From the NCBI GenBank assembly GCA_018061965.1, contig JAGOTG010000001.1, positions 266,155 to 330,154 on the forward strand: a stretch of DNA of 64,000 bases, written 5' to 3'. The position numbers and the translations under genes are program-made. This DNA is from Legionellaceae bacterium (GTDB lineage: Bacteria; Pseudomonadota; Gammaproteobacteria; Legionellales; Legionellaceae). Under the pieces are notes generated by a model. It ran no database searches and had not been told where the DNA came from. It worked only from the letters and a program-made list of their open reading frames with translations. Of the stretch, positions 8,832-17,240 are shown one piece after another (positions within the stretch are counted from its first letter, which is position 1; each line of letters starts with the position of its first letter).

Positions 8832-10058
8832 TTAAGGAGCGCGTTTCAAAATCAGCGCTGCATTGGCGCCTCCAAAAGCGAAATGATTGGAGAGAGCGAT
8901 ATCAATGGGTTTACGTCGGGCTTGGTTAGGAATGTAGTCGAGATCGCATTCTGGGTCGGGTTCAGCCAAATTGATGGTAGGTAACAAAATGCCTTGCTGT
9001 AAACTTAATATCGTAGAAATGATTTGCATCACGCCAGCGGCTCCAATGGCATGTCCAGTCATCGCTTTTTGGGCAGTAATCGGAATATTATACGCATGTG
9101 ACTCAAAAACTGCTTTGATGGTTTGGGTTTCGGTAACGTCATTCAATTGTGTGCCCGTGCCATGTGCATTAATATATTGGATATCACTGGGTGCTAAGCG
9201 CGCATCTTGTAATGCTGTTTTAATCGAACGGATTTGGCCTTGCGAATTAGGCGCTGTGACATGGTAAGCATCGCAACTGGCGCCATAACCAATAATTTCA
9301 GCCAAAATGGTCGCCCCGCGCGCACGCGCTTTTTCATATTCTTCTAAGATTATGATGCCGGCACCATCTGCCATGACCATGCCATCTCGATTGATATCGA
9401 ATGGCCGACTGGCAAACTGTGGTTGCTCATTTTGAGTCGACATCACACGTAGTTTACACCAAGCAGTCATCAAGGTTTCCCAAATCAATGATTCCGTGCC
9501 TCCGCATAACGCGGTGGTCAGAGAGCCTTGACTGATTTGTTGATAGGCATTGCCAATTGCTTCCGCAGAAGAAACGCAGGCATTGGAGATCGTAGAATTA
9601 GGACCGCCAAGTCCAAATGCAATCGCGATATGATTTGCGACAGAATTTGGCATACCACGGATGACGCTGAGTGCTGGTATTTTTTTCCATTGGTTACTAT
9701 AAAAAGATTCATATGCGGTTTCTAATTCTGGGGTGCCACCTAAACTAGTTCCGATAAATGTCCCGGTTTCTCCGAGGTCTTGAGACGGTAATTGTGCTTG
9801 CATGAGGGCATGGTGTGCGCAAAATAAGGCGTATTGTGCCACTCTAGGATAGCGTCTGGAGCGGTTGAATTCAGGTAAATCGTCTAAGAATAAATCCTTG
9901 ATTTCTCCAGCAATTTGAGTTGGGTAGGGAGAGGGATCATAGGACTGAATGCGTTGAATGCCACAGGTACCATTGACCGCAGCTTGCCAAAATTTATCCA
10001 AACCACAACCAATCGATGAAGTAATATCCATCCCAGTAATGACAACACGTTTTTTCAT
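8832..10058 (-). CDS. Beta-ketoacyl-ACP synthase, FabF type
   Basis: This is a thiolase-fold condensing enzyme of 408 residues. The catalytic triad is C161 in SNACVSSAEA, H299 in NAHGTGT and H336 in MTGHAIGAAG, with K331 also kept. It would extend acyl-ACP by two carbons from malonyl-ACP. It resembles FabF/KAS II but is not in a fab cluster and has no acyl-carrier-protein gene beside it. It may be a secondary synthase for a special fatty acid. Its start overlaps the stop of the upstream GNAT gene by four bases (ATGA), so the two are co-translated. A 201-base stretch between it and lpxD holds no gene; a TATAAT-like box (8698-8693) there may serve lpxD. Confidence 0.9.
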   Translation of the reverse strand: MKKRVVITGMDITSSIGCGLDKFWQAAVNGTCGIQRIQSYDPSPYPTQIAGEIKDLFLDDLPEFNRSRRYPRVAQYALFCAHHALMQAQLPSQDLGETGTFIGTSLGGTPELETAYESFYSNQWKKIPALSVIRGMPNSVANHIAIAFGLGGPNSTISNACVSSAEAIGNAYQQISQGSLTTALCGGTESLIWETLMTAWCKLRVMSTQNEQPQFASRPFDINRDGMVMADGAGIIILEEYEKARARGATILAEIIGYGASCDAYHVTAPNSQGQIRSIKTALQDARLAPSDIQYINAHGTGTQLNDVTETQTIKAVFESHAYNIPITAQKAMTGHAIGAAGVMQIISTILSLQQGILLPTINLAEPDPECDLDYIPNQARRKPIDIALSNHFAFGGANAALILKRAP

Positions 10059-10996
10059 GGGGTGTCCTTTTTATGCTTTTCTGTTTTAGCATGACCGTGA
10101 TTGGTATCACTATGGCATAAAAGCGCAGACAAACCAAACTCTAGCGCATCTTTAGGGGTACTCCAATAGTCATGAGCGTTTGTTATTTGAAATCCCAACC
10201 CATCGTATAACTTTAATGCGGATTCGTTGGCCACTTCTACATCCAAAACAATTTTAGGTTTATTATTAATGAGTGCGTGATTAATACAGTATTTGATGAG
10301 GGTGCTGGCGAATCCGCGGCCACGGTATTCTGGAAATACTCCGATATCAGTGATGCGTGCTCGGTCGCTTTCTTTAAACACGTGAGCCTTGCCTACAATA
10401 CGTTGGTCTTGCGTTAACGTGAATATAGAACAATTTGCAGTACTCAGAAGGTTGCGAAATACTTCTTCAGCATCTGGCTTTTTATTTGGAAAGCAAGTGT
10501 TATCTAATTCTACCAACCCTAGTACGTCTTTCAGAACAGCTAAGCGAATAGCGGCTGGTTTAAAAGAAACAGAAACGGGTTTTTGGGGGTCATATTGCAT
10601 TTGCCGTTCTGATCCATGAAAACTGAGCCCTAATTGAGTGAACCAAGTTTGATTGAGGTCTTTAGGGGTTGAGAAATACAGGGTTTGTATTTGTTCTATT
10701 TGCAGCATGGGAATGATTTCTTTCAGCATGGCGCGTGCAATACCACGTCTTCGTGAGGCGGGATCTACCATCAAAGCAATTTCACATGCGTTCGCATAGA
10801 AAAAGAAGCTACGCAAATAGCCAACTAAATTTCCATTTTCATAATAGAGAATGTTGCAAGGCAATGTATGAAGTTTATCAATCAAATGCTTGTATATAGG
10901 GATCGTATTGCGGTCCACTTTTTGGCATTTAGCCATCAGTGCTTCGAGATCTTCGAGTTGTTTCAAACTCATTTGGTGCGCGCGTTTTATCGTCAT
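10055..10996 (-). CDS. Tandem-GNAT acetyltransferase
   Basis: The 313-residue protein contains two GNAT folds. The first carries the acetyl-CoA loop motif RRRGIAR (about residues 83-89 in VDPASRRRGIARAMLKEI). The second carries YRGRGFASTLIKYC followed by the typical NESALKLYDGLGF block near residues 255-267. Two intact pyrophosphate-binding loops suggest that both halves can bind acetyl-CoA. The substrate is unknown. Its stop overlaps the start of the ketoacyl synthase, which suggests a shared role, perhaps on an acyl or amino-acyl compound, but that is inference. The C-terminal tail is polar and rich in His and Lys. The ATG at 10996 has no strong ribosome binding site. Confidence 0.8.
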   Translation of the reverse strand: MTIKRAHQMSLKQLEDLEALMAKCQKVDRNTIPIYKHLIDKLHTLPCNILYYENGNLVGYLRSFFFYANACEIALMVDPASRRRGIARAMLKEIIPMLQIEQIQTLYFSTPKDLNQTWFTQLGLSFHGSERQMQYDPQKPVSVSFKPAAIRLAVLKDVLGLVELDNTCFPNKKPDAEEVFRNLLSTANCSIFTLTQDQRIVGKAHVFKESDRARITDIGVFPEYRGRGFASTLIKYCINHALINNKPKIVLDVEVANESALKLYDGLGFQITNAHDYWSTPKDALEFGLSALLCHSDTNHGHAKTEKHKKDTP

Positions 10997-11011
10997 AAGT
11001 CAATTGTCATG

Positions 11012-12292
11012 TCAAGAAATCAAGAAAAATACCACAAATACTCCAGCCAGCATGAGCAATAGGGGCTCTATTTTTTTATGCACCAGTATTTTTAAAAGAG
11101 TACATAATATAATTCCTGCTCCGATCCCATCGGCGATGGATTCAGTAAACGGAATTAACATAATGGTTAACATACTGGGTGCAGCTTCCGTCATCGTATC
11201 TAATTGTAAGTCTTTTACTTGCTTCATCATAGAGCAAGCGACATAGAGTAATGCCGGACCGATGGCAAAATTTGGAATGGCTTCAGCAAGTGGAAAGAAA
11301 AATAGCATCAGAAGAAACCCCACAGCGACTACTATAGCCGTGACACCTGTCTTGCCACCCACTGCAATGCCTGTTGCGGATTCAATGTACGGTGATGTGC
11401 TTGCCGTACCTAGTAAACCAGCCAAAGTAGAGGCTGTTGCATCAGTAATTAGACTACGATTGAATCGCTGTCCGTAGTGGGGCTCTTTTTTCAGAAGGGG
11501 TTCATTTAATAAGCCAATAATTGTACCAGTAGCATCAAAAACGGTGATTAAGAAAAAGGTGAAGATAGTTTTTAACCCGAGTACTGACCATAATCCTGAA
11601 AACTGTAATTGCAGAAAAGTGGCGCTCATGCTTGGCGGTCTGCTCACTATACCATGCCACTGTGTGTGACCAAGGAGTAAGCTGAATACTGTAATGCTTA
11701 GAATGCCATATAAAATGGCACCTTTGACCTGATAGGAATCTAAGATCAAAATGATCACAAACCCTAGCAAAAACAGTAAATGTTGTGGGTCGTTGAGTTT
11801 ACCTAAGTGCAGGGTATGCTCTTCGATCACAATGAGTCCGTTCGTTTGTAACGAAATCAATGCGATGAGCAGGCTAATACCAATCAAAATGGCGATTTGT
11901 AAATTGTAAGGAATAGATTCAGTGAGCAATCGCCGCAAGGGAGTGAGCGTGACCGCAATGAACATAGCGCCCGAAATGAACACCATCCCCAAAGCGTGTT
12001 GCCAATCAATTTTAAGACCTTGTACGACGCTATAGGTAAAGTAAATATTGAGTGCCATACCTGGCGCTACACCGAAAGGCGTTTTGGCATACCACCCGGT
12101 AAAAGCGCATGCAAAGGCTGTTATCAGACAGGTTGCGGTGAAGACTGCGCCCGCATCCATACCCGCTTTGTGTAAAATAGCGGGGTTGATAAAGATGATG
12201 TAAACCATGGTTGAAAACGTGGTAATTCCGGCCAATACTTCTGTTTTGAATGTTGGATCATGCAGAAAGGACCGAAATTGCTGTTTTGCCAT
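11012..12292 (-). CDS. NCS2-family purine permease (AzgA/AdeP/PbuG type)
   Basis: This 426-residue polytopic membrane protein starts with the AzgA-type signature FKTEVLAGITTFSTMVYIIF. The conserved TPFGVAPGMALNIYFTY and TSPYIESATGIAVGGKTG blocks follow. These match proton-coupled adenine/guanine/hypoxanthine permeases such as E. coli AdeP/AdeQ and B. subtilis PbuG. About 12-14 hydrophobic segments are visible. It brings nucleobases into the cell for salvage, which would suit an auxotrophic or host-associated life. The gene ends 15 bases before the GNAT gene. Upstream, a dyad overlaps a possible -35 box (see the entry at 12330). Exact substrate preference cannot be read from the sequence. Confidence 0.88.
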   Translation of the reverse strand: MAKQQFRSFLHDPTFKTEVLAGITTFSTMVYIIFINPAILHKAGMDAGAVFTATCLITAFACAFTGWYAKTPFGVAPGMALNIYFTYSVVQGLKIDWQHALGMVFISGAMFIAVTLTPLRRLLTESIPYNLQIAILIGISLLIALISLQTNGLIVIEEHTLHLGKLNDPQHLLFLLGFVIILILDSYQVKGAILYGILSITVFSLLLGHTQWHGIVSRPPSMSATFLQLQFSGLWSVLGLKTIFTFFLITVFDATGTIIGLLNEPLLKKEPHYGQRFNRSLITDATASTLAGLLGTASTSPYIESATGIAVGGKTGVTAIVVAVGFLLMLFFFPLAEAIPNFAIGPALLYVACSMMKQVKDLQLDTMTEAAPSMLTIMLIPFTESIADGIGAGIILCTLLKILVHKKIEPLLLMLAGVFVVFFLIS

Positions 12293-12329
12293 AATGGACT
12301 ATATCCTTTGTCTAGATAGCATGTTCTAA

Positions 12330-12366
12330 GGTCGGTTTACAGCTGTAAACAACTGGTCAACCGACC
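12330..12366 (-). promoter_or_regulatory. Nested palindrome upstream of the purine permease (operator or terminator candidate)
   Basis: Perfect 8-base arms GGTCGGTT (12330-12337) and AACCGACC (12359-12366) enclose a region, and a perfect 16-base dyad GTTTACAGCTGTAAAC lies at 12335-12350. On the minus strand a weak promoter can be drawn as TGTAAA, 17 bases, TATCTA, with the dyad covering the -35. It sits between rplS (upstream) and the permease gene. It could be a repressor site for the permease, or a stem ending the rplS operon, although no U-tract follows. Confidence 0.4.
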
Positions 12367-12407
12367 CTACTTTGACATTATGTGCTGCTTTGCAAACAAA
12401 TTGACTA

Positions 12408-12773
12408 TTAATCTGCTTTTTTAGTGGCTAATTTTTCTTTGATTCTTGCTGCACGGCCGGTCAAATTACGCAGATAATATAATTTAGCTCTGCGTACGTC
12501 GCCACGACGTTTTACAGTAATGCTGTCGACAACTGGACTGTAAGTTTGAAATACACGCTCTACACCCACATTATGCGAAATCTTACGCACTGTAAATGCT
12601 GAATTCAAACCGCGGTTACGCTTTGCAATGACAACGCCTTCAAAGGCCTGCAACCGTTCACGGGCGCCTTCTTTGACTTTCACTTGTACCAAAACGGTAT
12701 CGCCCGGTTTAAAATCGGGGATAAGTTTGCCTTGCATTTGCTCATCATTAATTATATCTATAATGTTAGTCAT
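12408..12773 (-). CDS. rplS: 50S ribosomal protein L19
   Basis: This 121-residue L19 has the family blocks [37 protein letters not shown] and [24 protein letters not shown]. It sits at the 30S-50S interface. Two start codons are adjacent (12776 and 12773). The second gives the family N-terminus MTNIID and a better 5-base spacing from GAGGAG, so it is chosen. It is the last gene of rpsP-rimM-trmD-rplS, directly after trmD. Confidence 0.97.
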   Translation of the reverse strand: MTNIIDIINDEQMQGKLIPDFKPGDTVLVQVKVKEGARERLQAFEGVVIAKRNRGLNSAFTVRKISHNVGVERVFQTYSPVVDSITVKRRGDVRRAKLYYLRNLTGRAARIKEKLATKKAD

Positions 12774-12775
12774 CA

Positions 12776-13522
12776 TTACTCCTCATTATTCTGCTCTAAC
12801 TGAAACTCAGCCAGCAATCGTTTATCTGTTTCATTTAGGTCCGCACTTTTCAGCAAATCTGGACGCTTTAACCAAGTTTGCCCTAATGCCTGTTTTCTTT
12901 GCCAACGAGCTATCAATTGGTGACTCCCACTCAATAATACGCTTGGCACAGCAGTCCCATTGACCTCCGCTGGACGAGTATATTGAGGGTGATCGAGTAA
13001 GCCATGCATAAACGAATCAGCAGTTGCTGAACCTGGATGCCCTAAACTTCCCGGAAGTAAACGCACGATGGCATCAATAAAAATCATCGCCGCGAATTCT
13101 CCACCACTTAATACAAAATCTCCTATTGACCATTCTTCATCAACGTCGTGCAAGATGACACGTTCATCAATTCCTTCGTATCGTCCCGCTATAAATAATA
13201 TTGGGCAACGTGTTGCTACTATTTTGTTGAGCTTTTCTTGCTCAACCTTTTGTCCTTGTGGACTCAAATAAACTGTTTTACAGCCTGGTAACTGCTGTTT
13301 GGCCTGCATAATTGCGCCATGTAACGGCGCATACATCATGACCATTCCTGGTCCGCCGCCGTACGGTCTATCATCAATTTGTCGGTGGTCGTTCACGGCC
13401 CAATCACGCGGATTCCAGTACGTTATTTGCGCAACATCTTGACCAATTGCTCTGCCTACGACGCCATATTGTAACGCGTCAAACATTTCAGGCAAAATGG
13501 TGATGACACCGATACGCAGCAT
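12776..13522 (-). CDS. trmD: tRNA (guanine-37-N1)-methyltransferase
   Basis: TrmD methylates N1 of G37 in tRNAs reading CNN codons and so prevents +1 frameshifts. The 248-residue protein starts [21 protein letters not shown]. It keeps the trefoil-knot SAM-binding blocks ([33 protein letters not shown]) and the [11 protein letters not shown] region, and acts as a homodimer. It abuts rimM with no space and touches rplS in the rpsP operon. The length matches the family. Confidence 0.98.
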   Translation of the reverse strand: MLRIGVITILPEMFDALQYGVVGRAIGQDVAQITYWNPRDWAVNDHRQIDDRPYGGGPGMVMMYAPLHGAIMQAKQQLPGCKTVYLSPQGQKVEQEKLNKIVATRCPILFIAGRYEGIDERVILHDVDEEWSIGDFVLSGGEFAAMIFIDAIVRLLPGSLGHPGSATADSFMHGLLDHPQYTRPAEVNGTAVPSVLLSGSHQLIARWQRKQALGQTWLKRPDLLKSADLNETDKRLLAEFQLEQNNEE

Positions 13523-14032
13523 TTAAAAATTCTCATCCCAATCAACCACAATTTGGCGTTGCACTGGGTCCACCGATACGATGTGTATCTTTGGAACATA
13601 TGGAATCAAATGGCGCTTTTCACCACTCACCACTAAAACATCATTCGCGCCCGTGGGCAGGATATCGGTAACATTTCCCAGAAGACTGCCGTCTTTATTG
13701 TACACAGTCATTTGCATGAGATCGTGCCAATAATAGTCACCATCAGGTAATGCAGGTAATTCTGCTGACAATACCCCCACATGACAATTCGTCAACTTCG
13801 CAACTTCTTCTCGTTCTGTGTAGCCAGCTATTTTAACTAGAATCATTTGATTCTGAACCTGAAAGGTTTCAATGTTTAGCGGGGTCCACGACGCTTTCTG
13901 TTGGATAAACAATGGCAAATATTCTAGGATCGACGGCTCTGGTTGGGTGAACGATATGACTCGTATCAGCCCTTTTAAGCCTTGAGGTCGACCTAACTTC
14001 CCCAGTATTACCCAACTAGACTCTTTATTCAC
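13523..14032 (-). CDS. rimM: 16S rRNA processing protein RimM
   Basis: RimM is a 169-residue assembly factor that binds S19 and helps mature the 30S head. The N-terminal domain begins [19 protein letters not shown]. The PRC-barrel C-terminal part includes [26 protein letters not shown] and LIPYV. It starts at 14032, overlapping the end of rpsP by eight bases, so the two are translationally coupled. It is the second gene of the rpsP-rimM-trmD-rplS operon. Confidence 0.97.
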   Translation of the reverse strand: MNKESSWVILGKLGRPQGLKGLIRVISFTQPEPSILEYLPLFIQQKASWTPLNIETFQVQNQMILVKIAGYTEREEVAKLTNCHVGVLSAELPALPDGDYYWHDLMQMTVYNKDGSLLGNVTDILPTGANDVLVVSGEKRHLIPYVPKIHIVSVDPVQRQIVVDWDENF

Positions 14033-14288
14033 TCGCTGCGGCAGCTGCTTTTTTATGTTCTTTAGCTAAAGAAGCGACGCGATCAGATAATTGAGCGCCA
14101 TTTTTTTGCCAATGTTCTAATTGATCAAGTTCTAAATGCAACCGAACCTCTTGACCACGTGCAATAGGATTAAAGTAGCCAATGCTGGCAATATAATTAC
14201 TATCGCGACGTTGGCGATGATCTGTCACAACGATATGATAAAAAGGACGCTTTTTGGCGCCAGCTCTGGCCAAACGAATCACAACCAT
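14025..14288 (-). CDS. rpsP: 30S ribosomal protein S16
   Basis: This 87-residue S16 begins [20 protein letters not shown], the family signature, followed by [15 protein letters not shown]. It binds 16S rRNA in the body of the 30S subunit. It is the first gene of rpsP-rimM-trmD-rplS. A well-formed promoter lies 40-70 bases upstream. GAGG upstream of ATG 14288 is a good ribosome binding site. The C-terminal tail is Lys/Ala-rich. Confidence 0.97.
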   Translation of the reverse strand: MVVIRLARAGAKKRPFYHIVVTDHRQRRDSNYIASIGYFNPIARGQEVRLHLELDQLEHWQKNGAQLSDRVASLAKEHKKAAAAASE

Positions 14289-14329
14289 TATTACCTCGAC
14301 AAGCTTAAAATATAATAAAAATGTGATGC

Positions 14330-14358
14330 ATTATATTCAAGATAGAATCTAAACGCAA
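14330..14358 (-). promoter_or_regulatory. Promoter of the rpsP-rimM-trmD-rplS operon
   Basis: On the minus strand TTGCGT (14358-14353), a 17-base spacer and TATAAT (14335-14330) form a near-consensus sigma70 promoter. It lies between the ffh stop and rpsP, so the ribosomal operon need not depend on readthrough from ffh. Confidence 0.7.
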
Positions 14359-14370
14359 GCTGTGTGTGCA

Positions 14371-15744
14371 CTAATCCTTATCTGGCAAAAACTGGCTCAT
14401 GCCAGGCAGTCCCTGTACACCGCGCATCATGTTCTTTAAACCACCCGGTTTGGAAATTTTTTGCATCATTTTCTGCATTTGTTCAAAGCGTTTTAACAGA
14501 CGGTTTACATCTTGGATTTGTGTGCCTGAACCCATAGCAATTCGGCGTTTACGCGAACCGATGATGATTTTAGGCAATCGTCGTTCTTTCGGAGTCATAG
14601 AATTGATGATGGCCACTGTCTGCGCTAATGATTTATCGCTCACTTCGTTTTTGGCGTGTTGGGGTACATTCGACATGCCAGGCAATTTAGTCAGCATGCC
14701 CGTGATGCCGCCCATGCTATTCATTTGGAGTAATTGCTGCTTGAAATCATCCAAATCAAAACCATTGCCTTTTTTGATCTTTTTGGCTAATTTCTCACTG
14801 GTTTTTTTGTCGGTTTTCCTTTCTACCTCTTCAATTAAAGATAGAATATCGCCCATCCCCAAAATGCGTGAAGCAACGCGTTCTGGGTGAAAGGGTTCGA
14901 AAGAATCAACTTTTTCGCCAAAACTCATGAATTTGATTGGCTGGCCCGTAATGTGTTTGACGGATAATGCCGCGCCGCCGCGCGCATCTCCATCCATTTT
15001 GGTGAGGATAACGCCAGTCAAGGGTAGTGCCTCATGGAATGCTTTGGCAGTATTGGCAGCATCCTGACCCGTCATGGCATCCACGACAAAAAATGTTTCA
15101 ATCGGTTTGGCAATGTGATGAATGTTTTTCAACTCATCCATCATCACATCATCAATATGCAAACGACCGGCGGTATCAATGATCACGACGTCCATAAATT
15201 GCTTTTTAGCTTGATCCAGAGCTTGAGCGATAGTCTTGACTGGCTTTTCATTAGCATCAGTTGGGAAACAATCTACGCCAATGGATTCAGCTAAAATTTG
15301 CAATTGGGTAATGGCTGCAGGACGGTATACGTCAACGCTAACAAGCATGACTTTCTTTTTTTCAGTTTCTTTTAAATAACGAGCAAGTTTGGCACAGTTG
15401 GTAGTTTTTCCTGAACCTTGTAGCCCTGCCATCATGCAGACTGCTGGTGGTTGGGTACTGTAATTAAATTCTACCCGTTTATCCCCCATGAGATGGATCA
15501 ATTCTTCTTTGATAATTTTAATGAGGGCTTGATTGGATTTAAGACTGCTGTCAATGTCCTGACCTAATGCCTTTTCTTTGATTTTTTCGATAAACAATTT
15601 TACTACAGGCAGCGCAACATCTGCTTCTAAGAGCGAGAGACGAACCTCTTGCAAAGCGCCTTGCATATTTTCCGCAGTAAATCTGCCTTGTCCGGTAACG
15701 TTCTTAAACGCCCTGGTTAGTTTTTCTGTTAATTCATCAAACAT
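14371..15744 (-). CDS. ffh: Signal recognition particle protein Ffh (SRP54)
   Basis: Ffh binds the SRP RNA and signal sequences and targets nascent membrane proteins to FtsY. The 457-residue protein has three parts: the N domain, the GTPase G domain (GLQGSGKTTNCAKLA near 107, DTAGRLHIDD, TKMDGDARGGAA) and the Met-rich M domain (MQKMMQKI, RGVQGLPGMSQFLPD). Its RNA partner gene ffs is also in this window at about 24 kb. It lies upstream of rpsP as in E. coli, and the divergent neighbour is a CorB-like gene, also a common arrangement. Confidence 0.98.
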   Translation of the reverse strand: MFDELTEKLTRAFKNVTGQGRFTAENMQGALQEVRLSLLEADVALPVVKLFIEKIKEKALGQDIDSSLKSNQALIKIIKEELIHLMGDKRVEFNYSTQPPAVCMMAGLQGSGKTTNCAKLARYLKETEKKKVMLVSVDVYRPAAITQLQILAESIGVDCFPTDANEKPVKTIAQALDQAKKQFMDVVIIDTAGRLHIDDVMMDELKNIHHIAKPIETFFVVDAMTGQDAANTAKAFHEALPLTGVILTKMDGDARGGAALSVKHITGQPIKFMSFGEKVDSFEPFHPERVASRILGMGDILSLIEEVERKTDKKTSEKLAKKIKKGNGFDLDDFKQQLLQMNSMGGITGMLTKLPGMSNVPQHAKNEVSDKSLAQTVAIINSMTPKERRLPKIIIGSRKRRIAMGSGTQIQDVNRLLKRFEQMQKMMQKISKPGGLKNMMRGVQGLPGMSQFLPDKD

Positions 15745-15888
15745 TTTAATCTCAACTTAACAAATTGCGTCTATCTTACCATAAGTCAAGGTAAGCTGTC
15801 TGCGCAAGCATGGCCTCTTTTTTTTTGGAGTGGGAGTGGTACAATCGAAGTTATCTATCATTTTTCCTAAGTCCTGAAGGATCAAGTA

Positions 15889-17142
15889 GTGCACATTTCG
15901 GTTAGTGTTCTTCTCTCTCTGGTGGTTGTCCTAGTATCGGTTTCGGCGTTTTTTTCCGCAGCTGAGATTGGGGTGATGTCTTTGAATCGGTATCGGTTAC
16001 GGCATTTGGTAAAGCAAAAAAACAAAGCAGCGATTCGAGTGAATCAAATGCTCGCCCATCCTGATCGGCTGCTGAGTATCATTTTGATTGGGAATACCAT
16101 ATGTAATATTGTGGCTTCTATGGCAGTGACTTTGGTTGGACAAGCTTGGTATGGAGAAACGGGGGCTATTATTGCGTCGTGTATCTTGACGCTTGTGATC
16201 CTAATTTTTTCAGAAATGACACCTAAAACATACGCGGCATTGCATCCGCAACGCGTGGCCTTTAAATGTTCTTTACCGCTGGCCATATTACAATGGGTAT
16301 TTGCACCTTTGGTCACGGTCATTTCTTGGGTTGCGAATTTTTTGTTAGGCGGAAGTAGTCATGCCGATTTGCATAAAGATGCCTTATCGGGTGAAGAGTT
16401 GCGGTCCGTAGTGCATGAAGCAGGGAGTCTATTACCCATTGAGCATAAAGGCATGTTGCTTAGTTTGCTTGACCTAGAACAAGCGAGGGTCGAGGATATT
16501 ATGATTCCGAAAGCTGAAATTGTGGGCATTGATTTGGAACAATCTTGGCACAAAATAGCGGAACAATTGGAAACCTCTCAGCATACTCGCTTGCCTTTGT
16601 ATCGTGGCTCAGTCGATCAACTGGAAGGCGTAATTCATTTGCGCTCAGTATTGAATTTGCTGCTGGATAATCGCTTGGATCGCGATGGTTTGCTCAGGAT
16701 TGCAGAGACGCCCTATTATATTCCAGAAGCAACGACTTTGAATGTACAGATTTTAAATTTTCAGAAAATGAAACGTCGTTCTTGTTTTGTCGTGAATGAA
16801 TATGGCGATTTACAAGGATTGGTCACGATGGAAGATATTTTAGAGGAAGTGGTCGGCGAATTTACGACAGATATTGCAGACATGAGCAAAGATATTGTGC
16901 CGCAAGGAGATGGTTCCTTTATCGTAGATGGGAGCATCACATTGTGGAATCTATCGCGCATGCTGAATTGGCAATTACCTGCTTTGGGACCCAGAACGTT
17001 AAGTGGGTTGATTATTGAATATTTAGGGTATATTCCTCCCGCTGAATGTTGTTTGAAAATCGCTAATTATCGCATTGAGATTCTCAAAATTGGGGACAAT
17101 ATGATTCGTAGTGTTTCCATGTCAAAAATAAAGGGTAGTTAG
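15889..17142 (+). CDS. CNNM/CorB-type membrane protein with CBS pair (HlyC/CorC family)
   Basis: The 417-residue protein has a DUF21 (CNNM) transmembrane domain (about 1-150, with FFSAAEIGVMSLNRYRLRHL and LIGNTICNIVASMAV). Two CBS domains follow (about 200-325, including VEDIMIPKAEIVGID and VNEYGDLQGLVTMEDILEEVVGE), then a C-terminal CorC_HlyC domain. Family members are linked to Mg2+/Co2+ efflux or homeostasis. E. coli YfjD/CorB sits near ffh as here. The start is GTG at 15889 with AAGGA seven bases upstream, and TACAAT upstream could be its -10 box. It is divergent from ffh and ends convergent with the 1220-residue orphan gene. Transport direction is not proven for the family. Confidence 0.88.
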   Translation: MHISVSVLLSLVVVLVSVSAFFSAAEIGVMSLNRYRLRHLVKQKNKAAIRVNQMLAHPDRLLSIILIGNTICNIVASMAVTLVGQAWYGETGAIIASCILTLVILIFSEMTPKTYAALHPQRVAFKCSLPLAILQWVFAPLVTVISWVANFLLGGSSHADLHKDALSGEELRSVVHEAGSLLPIEHKGMLLSLLDLEQARVEDIMIPKAEIVGIDLEQSWHKIAEQLETSQHTRLPLYRGSVDQLEGVIHLRSVLNLLLDNRLDRDGLLRIAETPYYIPEATTLNVQILNFQKMKRRSCFVVNEYGDLQGLVTMEDILEEVVGEFTTDIADMSKDIVPQGDGSFIVDGSITLWNLSRMLNWQLPALGPRTLSGLIIEYLGYIPPAECCLKIANYRIEILKIGDNMIRSVSMSKIKGS

Positions 17143-17163
17143 GCACTCTTAGGTTCGCACGTA

Positions 17164-17183
17164 AGGCAAGCGGAGCTTCGCCT
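17164..17183. repeat. GC-rich hairpin between convergent genes
   Basis: AGGCAAGC pairs with GCTTCGCCT (one bulged base) in the 98-base space between the CorB-like gene and the orphan gene at 17241. A related, weaker copy (AGGCAGTAGAGTTTCGCTCC) follows about 30 bases on. There is no U-tract. It may slow or end transcription from both sides. Confidence 0.35.
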
Positions 17184-17240
17184 GTGATTAGGCAGTAGAG
17201 TTTCGCTCCCTGAAGGTCACTGCTCTGATTAGGGCCAGGC

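Noticed and set aside
14399..14890. 163-codon plus-strand open frame
   Set aside because: It is antisense to ffh, which is fully conserved; the frame is a shadow of the Met-rich M domain.
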